NCBI GenBank assembly: GCA_000442125.1
Contig: KE546973.1
Coordinates: 992,001 to 1,056,000 of the forward strand
Source of the DNA: Opeltia flavorubescens
Taxonomy: Eukaryota > Ascomycota > Lecanoromycetes > Teloschistales > Teloschistaceae
Reading direction: 5' to 3'
Length of the DNA stretch: 64,000 bases
Position numbers and translations under genes: made by a program. How positions within the stretch are numbered: the stretch's first letter is position 1; every line of letters begins with the position of its first letter. The notes beneath the pieces are model-generated. The model searched no databases. It saw nothing but the letters and a program-made list of their open reading frames with translations, and had not been told where the DNA came from. Below are positions 21,769 to 32,940 of this stretch, one piece after another.

Positions 21769-22111
21769 GGCATACTGGCTTTCCTGCCTGACTCAAATGT
21801 GCGTCGGAGTACGGTCAAACACCGCATGCTCCTTTGCAACTGCAATGCCATCGCGATGATAGCACTTTTGTTCGTGTAACAAAAAGGACCTACAAGCCAA
21901 ATCGTTGAGAGAAGAAGATACGGTATTATTTACCTCACCTATCGCTGGCTGCCAAGGTTCATGTTACGCTTCTTAAGCCGGCTATACAACGTGGATCCAA
22001 TCATGGATTAATAATCCCACGAAAAGTCCCCCGATGCTTCTTGGAGCCAGGGCCGTTCTACTCTGCTGCAGGAGCCTTCGGATCTCGGTGTGGACTGCAA
22101 AAGGTGGATTG
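21769..22111. other. Short convergent intergenic region
   Basis: About 340 bases between convergent genes; only 3' UTRs are expected and nothing else is recognisable. Confidence 0.45.
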
Positions 22112-22965
22112 TCACTCGCCTCGAGCGTCTGGTTTCCAATTATCGTCTTCCACACTAGTGATCAATTCGTGGACTTTAACTCGATCCTCGACGATTTCTT
22201 TCCCATTGACGAGGTCATTCTCCGTTACTCTTCTGTTTGCCTCTTCCTCTGTGGGTGCGATGCCAGCTTTGACGTGTCTCCCTACCAATCTCTTTCGTGC
22301 AATTTCAAAATCCACGTCAACAAACCATAGCTCATCCATCAATTGCGCAGCTTCCTTCCATAACCCCTTATTCAAGCTGAGATAGTTCCCTTCTAGAACG
22401 ATGACTCGAGCGGTTGTCGAGATGGGAATGTCATTTTCGACAGGATCTTTGATTGTGTGGTCAAATGAAGGGGCGTAAACGGTTGTACTTTCAGGGCACA
22501 AAGGCTCGCGGAGCTTCTTCACCAGCTCTAGGAAAGCCTTGTCGTCAAATGTGAAGGCAGCGCCTCGTCTAGCGTGAGCTGTGGCAGAGTCTGGCATAGC
22601 TGATAGCTGAGCGCGCGAAAGATGGTAACCATCCATAGGGATGAAAGCGGCGATGGGTTGCAGCGCACATCCTGGCTTCTCGACACCGTGTCTTTGGTTC
22701 AACTGGTAGGCAAGGAGACTGGCGAGAGTGGTTTTCCCTAGAACGTTTTAGCGTTCGCGGTGTGCATGAACGGATGACTGGCGCGAGCGATCTTTACCTG
22801 AGCCTGGTGCGCCAGAAATAGCAATGAGATAGCGCTGCGAAGCTGCTAGATTCTTGTATTTTTCTTGCCGTATGTCGCGTCAGATGTCATGTAATGCTCG
22901 CAAAGTCGGAGATTGCCGGACTCACTCCATGCCTTGGAAACCAAATGCTCAAGTTGCGCTTCCAT
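22112..22965 (-). CDS. P-loop kinase, YFH7 / uridine-kinase-like family
   Basis: An ATP-dependent kinase of the phosphoribulokinase/uridine kinase fold, like yeast Yfh7 whose substrate is unknown. Three exons: a first exon starting at 22965 (MEAQLEHLVSKAWK), a second giving KYKNLAASQRYLIAISGAPG, SG, and a third from about 22740 to 22112. The Walker A motif GAPGSGKTTLA is split by an intron in a glycine codon. Downstream are FIPMDGYHLSRAQL (the family's MDGYH motif), HARRGAAFTFDDKAFLELVK, TTVYAPSFDHTIKDPVEND, VIVLEGNYLSLN, ELWFVDVDFEIARKRLVGRH and ENDLVNGKEIV. These are the motifs of the YFH7-like subgroup. About 250 residues. The first start and intron 1 (GTGAGT...GCAAG) are predicted, but restore a smooth N-terminus. 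Confidence 0.88.
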
Positions 22966-24346
22966 GGCTTGTCGAGCGACGGATGGTAGTCGAACACAAG
23001 TCTATGCAGCATTACAGATGTCGTCGGACTAGCCGCACGAGAGAAACAGAGATCCAGATAAAGCAATCTTACGTAGGCCTGGTAGCACAAATAGCGTAGT
23101 AAAGGTGGGGTTAGAATATCGTGCTTGATTCGCTCAGGCTGGGAATAAGTATATGGGTTCATCTGATATTTCCAGGACTGATAGCATAGCATTTGTTCGA
23201 GGTTCTGAAAACTTTACTTGCAGTCGGAGAACTTTCAATGCTCATTATTGCCGAATATGAAAGCGACATTACCCTTTTCCAATTATTCTCCCACTGATTC
23301 ATCTACTTTGTTCATCGGAGTGCCAGCATCTTTTATATGATGACAACTCTGGCATTTGTGTTCGCGCCGTGAAAATGTAGATATAAGTATAGATATTGCA
23401 AGATACTTGGATCACGGATATAAATATGAAGAATCCTTGAATGAACTGGTAGCGCACCAGTTTCGTGGACTTCAGCGTGAGAAGTAGCTATCTATCTGCA
23501 AGAAATTGGCGTCTCAGTCACCAGCTAAGAGTTTGATGGCAACAAAAATGTGGCAGATCCAGGGAGAAATTGTGTTTTTTACCAGCCTGTATCACGGAGC
23601 AGAACAGACGCTTAGCCTAGCTTTGTCAGGAAGAAAAGGCAGCCCCTAGCAGCGAAGACGCCAAGGTGAATGAGGCGGGAACGCTGGCCGACTCAAATGC
23701 AGAGTTGAAAAGAGCTCAGAGCAGCCAGCAGTCACAGTTCGGTCTCCACTTAGAGAAACCACGCGGCACGTGGCGTAGTAGCACGAGGTGAGAAAGGGGT
23801 GTCAGTGGTATTGGGTGTTCAGTAGATGTAATGCTAGAGCACGCCGGATGCGTCGTTCGCAGAGCAGAGAGGATCGCTGCTCGACTTGACACGTCAACCG
23901 GCGAAAATCCAGAGGAGAGAACCTTGACTTGATACCGCTGGAGCTTCCTACTCCAAGCATTCTCCAAGCGTGTTTTAACGTACTGACAGACCTAGCGGTT
24001 TCCATAATGCTTGAACGTACCTACAAGCATCTTTGTCGTGTGAGGTAGGCTTTGACCACAGGCATCAGAGTTGCAAGGCCAGTCGAGAAAGGAGTAGGCA
24101 TCGACACATGGTATCGACATCATAACTTCCAGGAGTCGGCAGCTTTAGCTTGGATCGCTAATCCTTCTGTTCGGGGACCTAACTAAGACTACCGGTTTGA
24201 CTATAACACGAGCGTTAGCCTCTTTTATCAAATGCTAAAAGCGAGAGAGAAGCGTACCAAGGATAGGATTCATGGAGAGTCTCAGACGCGCTGATATGGG
24301 ATCTTAGAGCGTATTTTCCATGTCACTTTCATATCATAACTCTCCA
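22966..24346. other. Long gene-free stretch
   Basis: About 1.4 kb between two leftward genes. I looked for splice-linked frames and tRNA boxes and found none that hold together. The stretch 23280-23420 is A+T-rich. It must contain the promoter of the YFH7-like gene and the 3' end of the MCP2-like gene. Confidence 0.4.
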
Positions 24347-26297
24347 CTAGACGCTCGCAAGCGGATGGGATGTTGCAACGCGTCGAACGAGGATATACCA
24401 TTCATACAGTAGAAGCTTAGCCTCAACTTTGCCGTATGAAAAGCAAGCTAAGAGAAGACGAATCATGTTTTGCGGCTTACATACGCCGCCTTGATTTTGA
24501 ACTGCCTCAATCTTTTCCTGGAACACCGTTCGGCTGCAATACCGCGCAAGAATCAAGAAGTTGCGGACCGGACCATCTCGAGTCTCGAGACTCTCATCGA
24601 GGCTTCGGGCTGGCACATACTAGTCAGCGCCTTGGAGCCATAAGGTGTCTATCATCTCACTCAGATCATTCGTCTTGAGGATCAGCAAGATGATCCTAGG
24701 CACCTGTCCCAGAAGCTGTACGAGCTGTTGGAGCATACCCTCGCCCATGGCGCCAGATATAACTTGTTTCTCCTTTTCAGACCGGGTAGAGACTACTGAC
24801 GTGGTCACTGCTCCAAAATCCCGTCCAGTTATGGCGCTGGCAAACAGCGGAAACTGCTCATCAGTAATACCTGCCACGCGTTGGGCATACTCCCGCATGC
24901 ATTTTTCATCGGCATTGATGACAGCGAGCCATAGCTTAGCATAGTCTCTCTTTACTTGCAGAGGAATATCTCGATAAAGGCCGTGATCATAAAGGATGAT
25001 GTCGAAGTTGTGCGTCCGGCGATGAATGTTATGTCTGATTGCTATGTTTCCACCATGAGGGTCACAATGCAGCGGTGTGCTTCCAAAGATCATTTCGTTA
25101 AAGATACGTGCTAATGCCGCGGACACTTCATCGCGATCAATATTGTTTGAATCCCTGCGATCCAAGTTCAACCGAAGTCATCGAGGAGAGTGAGACTGTT
25201 TAGTCGGGACCAGACTTACAGATATGCTAGATCGTCCGTCCGATGTCCAGCCACATATTCCATCACAAGAATTCGCCTACGTCGTGAGATAACTTCTGGA
25301 ACTACCAAGGGAGATTCTCGTATAAGATCAAAATGTAATTTCGTTCTCATCGCATTTGAACCCTCAAGGGCAAAGTCGAGCTCCTGAGGCAAGGAGGACG
25401 CCATCTCATCAGAGAGCCATTGCAGGTCATAATCTGGAAAGAAGTACCTCAAGGTCGTAAAGGTAAACTGTGTGAGCGCCAGGTCGAGTGGAACCCATTC
25501 CTGGAGAGCAGGATGCTGAACTTTTACGGCCACTTCCAGCCCAGTGTCTTTCATAGTTGCCAAATGAACTTGGGCAAGGGAGGCAGCACCTATTGGGATT
25601 TTGTCGAATCTCTCGAATTGCGCTGCTATAGGTAGCCCGGTATCCGCAATGACTAACTCTTCAATCGCGTTATACGAAGATACCGGACACCTGTCCTGCA
25701 GCGGAATGAACGTTCGCGTCCACTCTAGTGGCAGTAGGTAGTTCATACTGCTCAGATGCTGCCCGAGCTTAATGAACACAGAACCGTTCTTTTCCAGCAC
25801 TCGTAAGGTGCGGTCTGCGCAGCGCTGATGGCATGCCTTTAATACAGACTGTCGAATCTCCTCGTCTTCCTCGTTGCACTTCAAAGCCACTCGATATCTG
25901 GCCCAGTCATTGTATGCTCCCAAAACATTTTACGATGTAGAAAAGCACTCACTCATTAATGTTCAATACCAATGCACTCAGTACACGGCCACTTCTCTGC
26001 ACCGCTGCAAATCCTGCATTCGTTAAGAATTGACGTAGCATCAACGTGATCCCACAAAATGAATGAATTACCGTGCTTAATCTCATCCTCAAACAGGGCG
26101 AAAATTCCCACAATGAGAACTCCACCTCCTACTGCAAAGTTGACCCGCCGACGTCTCAGGAGTTTTGAGGGTGCTACTAGCGTTTTCGTACCATTAAAGG
26201 TGACCTGCCGGACTCCCCGCTCACTTTTTAGCAAATAGCGACTGCAAGCTCGAGGAAGGCTGGGGTGCTGGATTGTTGTGTTCCACAAAGCTCGCAT
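24347..26297 (-). CDS. UbiB/ABC1-family atypical kinase, Mcp2-like, mitochondrial
   Basis: A UbiB-family (ADCK) atypical kinase/ATPase. Yeast Mcp2, the closest class by motif, is mitochondrial and supports lipid balance when ERMES is lost. Five exons are inferred. The N-terminus MRALWNTTIQHPSLPRACSR is basic and followed by a hydrophobic segment (VNFAVGGGVLIVGIFALFED), suiting mitochondrial import and one membrane pass. Family motifs: GSVFIKLGQHLSSMNYLLP (KxGQ), PIGAASLAQVHLAT (Ala-rich loop), EVAVKVQHP, LPQELDFALEGSNA, VMEYVAGHRTDDL, LHCDPHGGNI and ILYDHGLYRD (DHG in place of DFG). The end reads TRSLDESLETRDGPVRNFLI, LARYCSRTVF. Intron joins at NEYRVALK, AYLDSNNIDRDEV and NDLTRSLDES restore expected motifs. 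Subfamily placement (Mcp2 rather than Coq8) rests on the LTRSLDESL end and is inferred. Confidence 0.9.
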
Positions 26298-26570
26298 TGT
26301 CTCGATGACATGAATATAGCAACACGCAGGAACCTACGACTCATGTTGAGGCCTACAACGTTGCTCCATCAGCAACGCTGCTGGCAAATGACATCGACGA
26401 GGGGACATAAGCAACGTACGATAGGAAAATTTGGCTCGAAATCGGCATTCCTCTCGGAACTTTTCCGCTTACAGTATGTGTGGCACTAGCGAGTATCGAA
26501 ACTTCCATCGGAGCCAAAGACGAAGACTTCACCACTATCATTATCATTCTCGCGGTCGACTTCTTTCCAG

Positions 26571-26903
26571 ATGGCTCCACAAAGCACCAGAGGCTTGACA
26601 ACTGTTATCGGTGCTTCTTCTGTATTCATTCTTTATTTTGTATACAGTCGCAGCTCAGTACAAGCTGCAAAACGTGATGCTGCTCGCCAAAGAGCGGCGG
26701 ACGGTGGGCAAATCAGCTGGCGTAACGAGAGCCTGCGCCGCCACGGAGTGATGGAGAGATCAGACGACTCTACGCCCTTAGGAATACTGTTTTCTAACCA
26801 CAAGCCAGAAAATGAAAAGATTCCTGCCATCAAAAACGCTGTCAGTAAGGAGGAAAAGGCCTTACAGGCCGCCAAACGCAAGGAGACGGACGTCGAGGGA
26901 TGA
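26571..26903 (+). CDS. Small one-pass membrane protein of unknown function
   Basis: A single exon of 110 residues starts 273 bases upstream-to-upstream from the divergent MCP2-like gene. Residues about 8-26 (GLTTVIGASSVFILYFVYSR) form one hydrophobic segment followed by a charged, Ala/Lys/Arg-rich soluble part (AAKRDAARQRAADG, EEKALQAAKRKETD). A short N-terminal anchor with a basic flank suits a mitochondrial or ER tail-out protein, but there is no specific targeting evidence. Similar short proteins occur in filamentous ascomycetes; I know no function. The shared short promoter with a mitochondrial gene is suggestive only. Confidence 0.7.
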   Translation: MAPQSTRGLTTVIGASSVFILYFVYSRSSVQAAKRDAARQRAADGGQISWRNESLRRHGVMERSDDSTPLGILFSNHKPENEKIPAIKNAVSKEEKALQAAKRKETDVEG

Positions 26904-27347
26904 ACTGATGGGTTCCTTCGACAGAGCGAACAAGGCTGGTCTCCTCTACGCAATAAGTGGGCCAGGTCCACTCCCCCGAAGTTCAATCATTTTCTTCACC
27001 AGGCATCACATTTACTCCGAAATTGCACCAATGTCTCAGCATATTAACGCAGCAGAGTCCATACAAGGCGCAGCTCACTTGATTATATTACGACAATACA
27101 TAGACTGCATCTAAGTTGATACTTCAAAGCCACGTAAAGACGTCCGGCCCAGCGCTCAATTTGACCTAGTGTCACAACCAAGTGTTCAAAAGGTCAGCAT
27201 GACATCCCAAAAGCCACCCTGCGCCAAAAACACCTCTGATGGCCTTTCGGCAGCGTCTAGAACCACTGGGTTTTCAACAAAGAGGGAAAGCACCAACACC
27301 ACGCAATGCAACACGAATTTTTTCAAGTCTTCGCTCCATACACCAAC
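26904..27347. other. Convergent intergenic region
   Basis: About 440 bases between convergent 3' ends; nothing recognisable apart from presumed UTRs. Confidence 0.45.
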
Positions 27348-28605
27348 CTATCCGATTTCGTCAAGCATGTCCTTCTCCTCCCGCCGAAGCGTTCCCATAG
27401 TCTTCTTCAAGTATTCGAAAGTAAGGATTGTTGTCATAGCTGCGGGGACTGCTCTTATGAGATTTGTTCCGAGCCCAGCATAAAACCCTCGCCAACCTTC
27501 TTCCAGCAAAATAGTCTTGCAGGTTTGAATAGTACCTCTATAGGGCAGGTTTCCCAAGGTTTTGGTAGCATCCGGATTTTTAGGAAGGCAGTGGCCCTGA
27601 CCACTATTTGCTCCAGGCGACGTGTTGTTCGAAAAAGCGTCAGAAGACGAACGCTGTTGAGTTTGAAGACGCGTGCGAACTACCTCGTGAGGGTATGTTG
27701 CCGTGCTTGCGCAAACCTTGCTAAGGAATACAGCCAACGCTAAACCATAAAAGTGGTGACTCCGATCCTCCTCGGTTTCCTTGATGCCAACATCGATTCC
27801 CGTGAATCTTGCTTTCAGAACTTCGTACAATGGAAATTGTATGGCGACATGCGTAAGACCGAGCAACGCCGGGGTCAGGCCAGAGTAGAAAGAGAGCAAA
27901 CCCTCAGCCCGGTACATTTTCCTTGCGGCATCGAAAGTATTTCGATATTGCCAGGGAGGTCGGGAGTGGTTGTTAGAGCTTCTTATATTCGATTGCGCCA
28001 TCAAGCGTGTCTTAATAACCCAGATTGGGTTGGTGGTCATCGTTGAGCAGGCCCCAGCAGTTAAGGAGGCATAAACATCGGCCAGAAAGTGATTATCTAC
28101 TCGAAATGTCAGCGTCAGTCCAATGAAGGGTCTCTTGAGACTGATGCTTACCCGTCTTTGTTCGGAAGAAAGCCTGTGTTTCGTTGTAGACGGTCAAATA
28201 TACCGCCCATGTAGGAATATATCCAAGGAGCATTGGCCCAAGCCCGCGGTACATGCCTCGAAGGCCATCCTCCTTCCAAATCGTAGCAGCGGTCCCATAT
28301 ACGCCTCGGTACGCCGTGACTGTCAATTTGGCATCTCGCCTCGGAATCTGAAAGCCTCCTTGGGCTTGGAGCTTCGTTTTTATCACATCCAGTGGGCAGC
28401 TAACAATGCCCGAAACTGCACCAGAGGTGGCACCACACAGAGGCACAATAAATCGCTCGGGAATCCGTCCTGCCCAATATTGAGACCCAGTCAAAGGTTG
28501 TACAGAACTCGGTATCGAATTGGCAGGTCCTTGGCCGAGAGTGGAGGGACTTGTGACAGTATTGGAAGAGTCGATTGAGTGTGCTGATTGGCGGTCAAAT
28601 GACAT
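27348..28605 (-). CDS. Mitochondrial carrier, NAD+ transporter (Ndt1/Yia6-like)
   Basis: A mitochondrial carrier of the inner membrane; yeast Yia6/Ndt1 imports NAD+. Two exons with an intron at about 28095-28151 (donor GTAAGC) give about 400 residues. All three carrier repeats and signatures are visible: CGATSGAVSGIVSCPLDVIK with TKLQAQGGF, SLTAGACSTMTTNPIWVIKT with RLMAQSN, and STATYPHEVVRTRLQTQQ. Other matches are GLRGMYRGLGPMLLGYIPTW and YSGLTPALLGLTHVAIQFPL, both typical of the Ndt group. An N-terminal extension of about 45 residues (Ser-rich) precedes the first helix, and a Ser/Asn-rich insert (SSDAFSNNTSPGANSG) lies in the last matrix loop. Substrate assignment is by sequence pattern recalled from yeast Yia6 and is not proven; flavin/pyrimidine carriers are the nearest alternatives. 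Confidence 0.9.
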
Positions 28606-29143
28606 ACTTGATTTACTGGCAGCGTAGCTCCCGATTAGAGGACCATTTTAAAAAGCGACTCCAGCAAGAGTGGCTGTTTGTATGGCACGTTGTGTGCGTT
28701 ATGCCCTATCACTACCCCGCAGCCCGACAGGGTGAGGTTTGTTAAGGATTAATCGGCTTTGTCTTCATCCTGCTGGACCTTAGGCAGCGGTCGAAGGATT
28801 GACGAACCGACAAGTCGTTTTCCAATATCAAAGTCGAAAGGCTGGTGGATTGAGCACAATGACAAGCGAAAGATAAGATGTTGTCAATCTCATCTACAGA
28901 AGCTTGAGGTGTGTAATCAATCTAGGATACGGCCCAGTGTATGCTGGTGTATGTAATTTTCCCTTAAAGCCGGAACTAGTGTAGGGGCCGAGAGCTGGAG
29001 CGCGGTAGTTTATCGCCCAGGACTACCTCACTTCTTCAACGCTGTGTTACTAAACTTACTCTCAAAACAAAGAAATTCTCTCCGTTGGATTTCAGCTTGA
29101 TTGTGCCATTTGGCTCGATTGAGACCTTTCTCATCCCTGGAAA
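28606..29143. promoter_or_regulatory. Divergent promoter region NAD+ carrier / QCR7
   Basis: These 538 bases separate two divergent mitochondrial genes, so co-regulation through a shared promoter is possible. I do not see a canonical HAP (CCAAT) site that I would call. Confidence 0.35.
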
Positions 29144-29776
29144 ATGTCAGCACCGTCGATGACCAAATTCATCCTCAAGCGGCCATGGCTCAAACGTTGG
29201 ATGATACCAATATCCAAATGGTATGCTGATGCGGCGGGGTATAGGAAACTCGGTCTACGGTATACCAACCACTTTTCTCTACCTACACGAAAGACTCCAG
29301 GTAAAAGCACTACCTGGATTAGCTTCACCTTGGTTTGGAGCGCATCGGATTGAGATTTCACGTGGCTAAAGCTTACCGTAAACTGGCAGTGTTGACGACT
29401 TGATACCCGAGGAGTCCGATACCGTCATGTTAGCTCTGAAACGTCTACCGCCTAAAGAGGCCTATGACCGTGTTTTTCGGCTCAGGCGGGCTTTCCAAGT
29501 ACGTGAGCATCTTGTAAACCAGTACCGATCTTGAATGGCGCAACAAGCTTACTATCAGCAGTGTTCTCTTTCGCATCAATTACTGCCGAAAGATCAACAA
29601 ACAAAGCCCGAGGAGGTAGGAAGCCCGAGGAACCCCTTTTGGAAATCTGTCTTCTCACGGAAAGGCAGGATTACCTATACCTTACTCCCATAATTAAACA
29701 GATCGAACAAGAATCGAGAGAGCGTGGTGACTTGGATTCTATGGTGGTCAGCAAAAAGAGAAAAGACAATTTGTAG
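29144..29776 (+). CDS. QCR7: Cytochrome bc1 complex (complex III) subunit 7
   Basis: Subunit 7 (14 kDa, ubiquinol-binding-protein family) of complex III, on the matrix side of the inner mitochondrial membrane. Four exons at 29144-29259, 29390-29498, 29562-29615 and 29669-29776 total 387 bases, 128 residues, matching the family length of about 125. Reading: MSAPSMTKFILKRPWLKRWM, IPISKWYADAAGYRKLGLR, VDDLIPEESDTVMLALKRLP, PKEAYDRVFRLRRAFQ, CSLSHQLLPKDQQTKPEE, DYLYLTPIIKQIEQESRERG, DLDSMVVSKKRKDNL. Each phase closes exactly. One exon is only 54 bases, so gene finders relying on long frames will miss this gene. It is divergent from the NAD+ carrier. Confidence 0.93.
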
Positions 29777-30260
29777 AATGTTGAAGCAAAGCTTTGGTGC
29801 ACCAACCTAATACCGAAAACCTCTTGGTGCTCTGAATATATGCCGGATGGAGGTTCTCCTTCGTAGGTTCGTGGTGCTAGGAGAGGATCAAAGCCAATAA
29901 GCTCCAACATGGACGATATTATCTTAAGCGGTATGAGAGCTCTGGAAATTCGATGCTGAACAATGGTGCAAGTTCCAGCCCTACTGTGCATAATTCAGTT
30001 ATTAATCTATATATAAAAACCAAATCGAAATCCCGGATCAGTATCATAGGAAATCTTCAAAATCCCTTGGGAAGGAGTAAGCACTAATACTCAACGAAGT
30101 ATGGAAAGCGACGAAATATCGTATGGTCTATTTCTCGGCGCCAGAAACCCAATGCTATCCCAAAACAGCCTACGTCAAAATATACGAATAATTGTTCCAT
30201 TCACACTCGGGAAGAAATGTAACGAGTGGCGATGTATGTGTTAGTCATTATTTGGTTTCT
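29777..30260. other. Convergent intergenic region
   Basis: About 480 bases between the QCR7 and DNA glycosylase stop codons. A+T-rich words near 30000-30050 suit polyadenylation signals for both genes. No other feature is seen. Confidence 0.45.
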
Positions 30261-31486
30261 CTAAATTGTCTCAATAGCAGCGACGTCAACGTCCTCTACC
30301 CTCCACATATACCACATGAAGAGACTCCTTCTATCAGTCAGTTTCATTAGGGCAAAGCATTGCATAAAGCATACCGGTATGGAGCAAACTTTGCAGAGTG
30401 CTTTAGCATATCAGACTCTGACATGTACTTCCATTTACCACCTTTATTAGCTTTCAACTTTTGAACGTTTTTCCCCATGAAGGCTGCCATTCCTCTTTGG
30501 ACACCTAGATCACCTTGATTTAGGTATCAGCCTAACATCACTTGCACTTATTGACAGTACTCCCTACCAGTGCTGAAGATATCCATTCTCTTTAAAGCAA
30601 AGCAAGCAAACATTTGGACTGACCACAGTCCCAAACCTCGTACAGCTGTCAGTTTCTCCATTATCTCTTCATCACTTGCCTCAATAAGTGTAGCAGCAGT
30701 CAATTCTCCAGCGACAACCTTCTCTGCTAGCCCTTTGATATATTCAGCTTTACGAGCGGAGAGACCAGCTTTACGAAGGTAAGATAGGTCGCACGGCGCT
30801 ACCTGAATGGGAGACGGAAAGAAACTTTCTCCTTCCCGGCTGCGAAAGGAGGATTCATCTTCGTTCTCTACTCCCTCTGTACTATTCCGAAATAGGTCGA
30901 TGAATTTAGCTTTGATCGACTTTGCTGCTGCGCCTGAGACTTGCTGGGCCATGATTCCACTACACAAACTCTGGAAAGGGTCAACCTCTTCGGCAAGTCC
31001 CTCAGGCGAGAACAGCCGGCAAGGGTGCTTGTCAATGAGTGACTGCATTCGAGGGTCAACTTTGGTCAAGTGTGCACAGGCTTGTGCCAGGAGTTGCTTG
31101 GTCGATGTTGTCGGTCGATATATGCCAGTCAGTGATGAAGAGCTGTCAAGCATCCCTTGAGGGTAAGCCGTAAGCCTAGATCCTCGAGGCGTCTTCAGCG
31201 GCGCATTAGTGCTATGTGGTCCAGCAGGCCGGTCAAGCAAGTCTGGGCACGGGGATAGGTTTTTCAGATCGACTTCCCTGGACTCTATCTTTCGTCGCTT
31301 CATTGGTGCCATTGCTGATGACTCTACGACGTCATGCTGCGAAGGTACGAAATTGACACTCGGGTTTTGTGCTCGTGGCGATACCTCGCTTGTCGAAACG
31401 AATTCTTCTGCGAGCTTTCTCGTAGATTGAGTGGCCGAGACATTTTTCAGTCTCGAAGCACTCCTTAAAACACGTCCTGGCGCCAT
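30261..31486 (-). CDS. DNA-3-methyladenine glycosylase, HhH-GPD family (Mag1-like)
   Basis: A base-excision DNA glycosylase removing alkylated purines, presumably nuclear. Three exons: the main one (31486 to about 30563) starts MAPGRVLRSASRLKNVSATQ, with a basic, disordered N-terminal 120 residues containing MKRRKIE. Then come HLTKVDPRMQSLIDKHPCRL, DPFQSLCSGIMAQQVSGAAA, SYLRKAGLSARKAEYIKGLA and the helix-hairpin-helix LTAVRGLGLWSVQMFACFAL. The splice (GTAGGG...CAAG) joins MDIFSTG to DLGVQRGMAAFMG, whose Asp is the catalytic residue of the HhH-GPD class. A last exon ends RRSLFMWYMWRVEDVDVAAI, ET, I. The stop is 30261-30263. The frame without splicing stops before the catalytic Asp, so the intron is essential to the call. 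Confidence 0.92.
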
Positions 31487-32940
31487 GGTGGGATTCGGAA
31501 AATTCTTTGCGTGAAAAGATTTTTTGTATGGGACTGCGCCAGCATCACAAGAAATATCACTGAGCGCCTTTTGCTCTACGTGTACATTTGAATTTCAGCA
31601 CGGACAGGGTTACTTAAACGATCTCATATAGTGAGAACCTATCCTTCCTTTTCGCAATCATATGTGTCGAGGCACTCTGTTAGGACAGATGGATCTCCCC
31701 AATAATGAAGGATGAAACGTTTTCTCGTTGAGCAACTAAGTCAACAGGGATTCCACAGGGAAGAGGAATCTGGTAAGACATTAATATGACTAGCATGGCT
31801 TGCCGCAAGCAAAGGGAAGGATCAATGGCGCTGGCCAAAGTAGCCGCATCAAATGTCCGTACGCGGGAGCTAACTTCACTAAAATCGGTTGCTAGGGTCA
31901 GAATAGAAGTAGTAGTGGTCAAAACATTGATAAACTTGGCTTCCGGCAGCTATTGAATGCACACTCTTCCTCAGCTGTTCAGTCGAGGTAAATGACATTC
32001 AATCAGTTACGAGCGCATGAGGGACTGCCGATATAGATCCATTCGCTTTATCGATGGAGATAAGATTCGGAACGATTTGGAGCACGGTACTTCGTGAAGA
32101 TTCTCGAGAGATAACATATGATTGGCTCGCTGGGTGGCTCGCGATAAAGTCGTTGATTTGGGATGCAGCAGCGTTTCTTACAGCACACGTCTCAGGAGGA
32201 ATCGTAACCGAAATGCAGACTCACGCATGGCTGGAACAATCCACCATGCCATGATCAGCTGGTGACTAAAACCCAGCTGAGCTCTTTGTAAAGATCATGC
32301 TACAACAAATTTCATCTAATGTGAACCGTTGAGCTTGATGGACAGACCATTGAAAGTAAAGATAGAGCCCATTTTCGCGACGAATCATGGGCTGCCCAGT
32401 GCCAATACCCGCTAAACCCCGTTGAAGCAGTATCGGCATCTGCAGTCCTTAGTGGGGCTTGGTGCATCCGCTCGGTCGTCTCCTTTTGTTGCATGCTCGA
32501 CCCGCCCTCGACCAAAATTTTCTTCTCCTCACTACCGCTCCGTCGTTGCCATTGCCATCCATCTACCCATTCTTCTCCTTCATTCTCACTCGTTCTTTCC
32601 CCATCTTCATTCACTTTCTCCGGTGACGCCTTCTCAGAGTCTGCGTTAGTTGACGCTCTCTCTGCCGCGCACTATTAATTTAAGATCACTTTGTTTTCTT
32701 CTCGACACTCGCTTTCACCAGAGCCATCCATCAATCAGCGAAATAATCCATCTTCAGAACTCTACACATTTTAATCCATTCTCCCAGGTTCGTCATCTAC
32801 AGTAGTCTTTCTAGTCACCGCGTGCACGTTACGTCGGTACATGTAGCGCGTCGGCCACAATGCTACCTTCTGCTTGTCATCTAACGCCCATTTCAGGCGT
32901 TTTAGGCTAACGTCTCGGTGTTGCAGACATCATTGTACAC
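31487..32940. promoter_or_regulatory. Divergent region with long CT-rich ECM33 leader
   Basis: About 1.45 kb separate the glycosylase start from the ECM33-like start. The part from about 32420 to 32790 is strongly pyrimidine-rich on the plus strand (CTTCTCC, CATCTACCC, TTCATTCACTTTCTCC words), as in leaders of highly expressed fungal genes. A 5' UTR intron may end at TTGCAG just before 32928, 13 bases upstream of the start codon. The left half (31500-32400) shows nothing recognisable. Confidence 0.5.

Noticed and set aside
23716-24005. Two overlapping minus-strand frames in the long gap before the MCP2-like gene
   Set aside because: They overlap each other in different frames and neither joins to neighbours by splice sites.
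25898-25923. Possible alternative start with text MGAYNDWAR for the MCP2-like gene
   Set aside because: This stretch is better read as the end of an intron; the acceptor GGGCCAG joins IN-E to YRVALK, matching the family.
31680-31922. Minus-strand frame of 80 residues with a hydrophobic stretch upstream of ECM33
   Set aside because: No recognisable motif and it lies in the long divergent region; not enough to call a gene.
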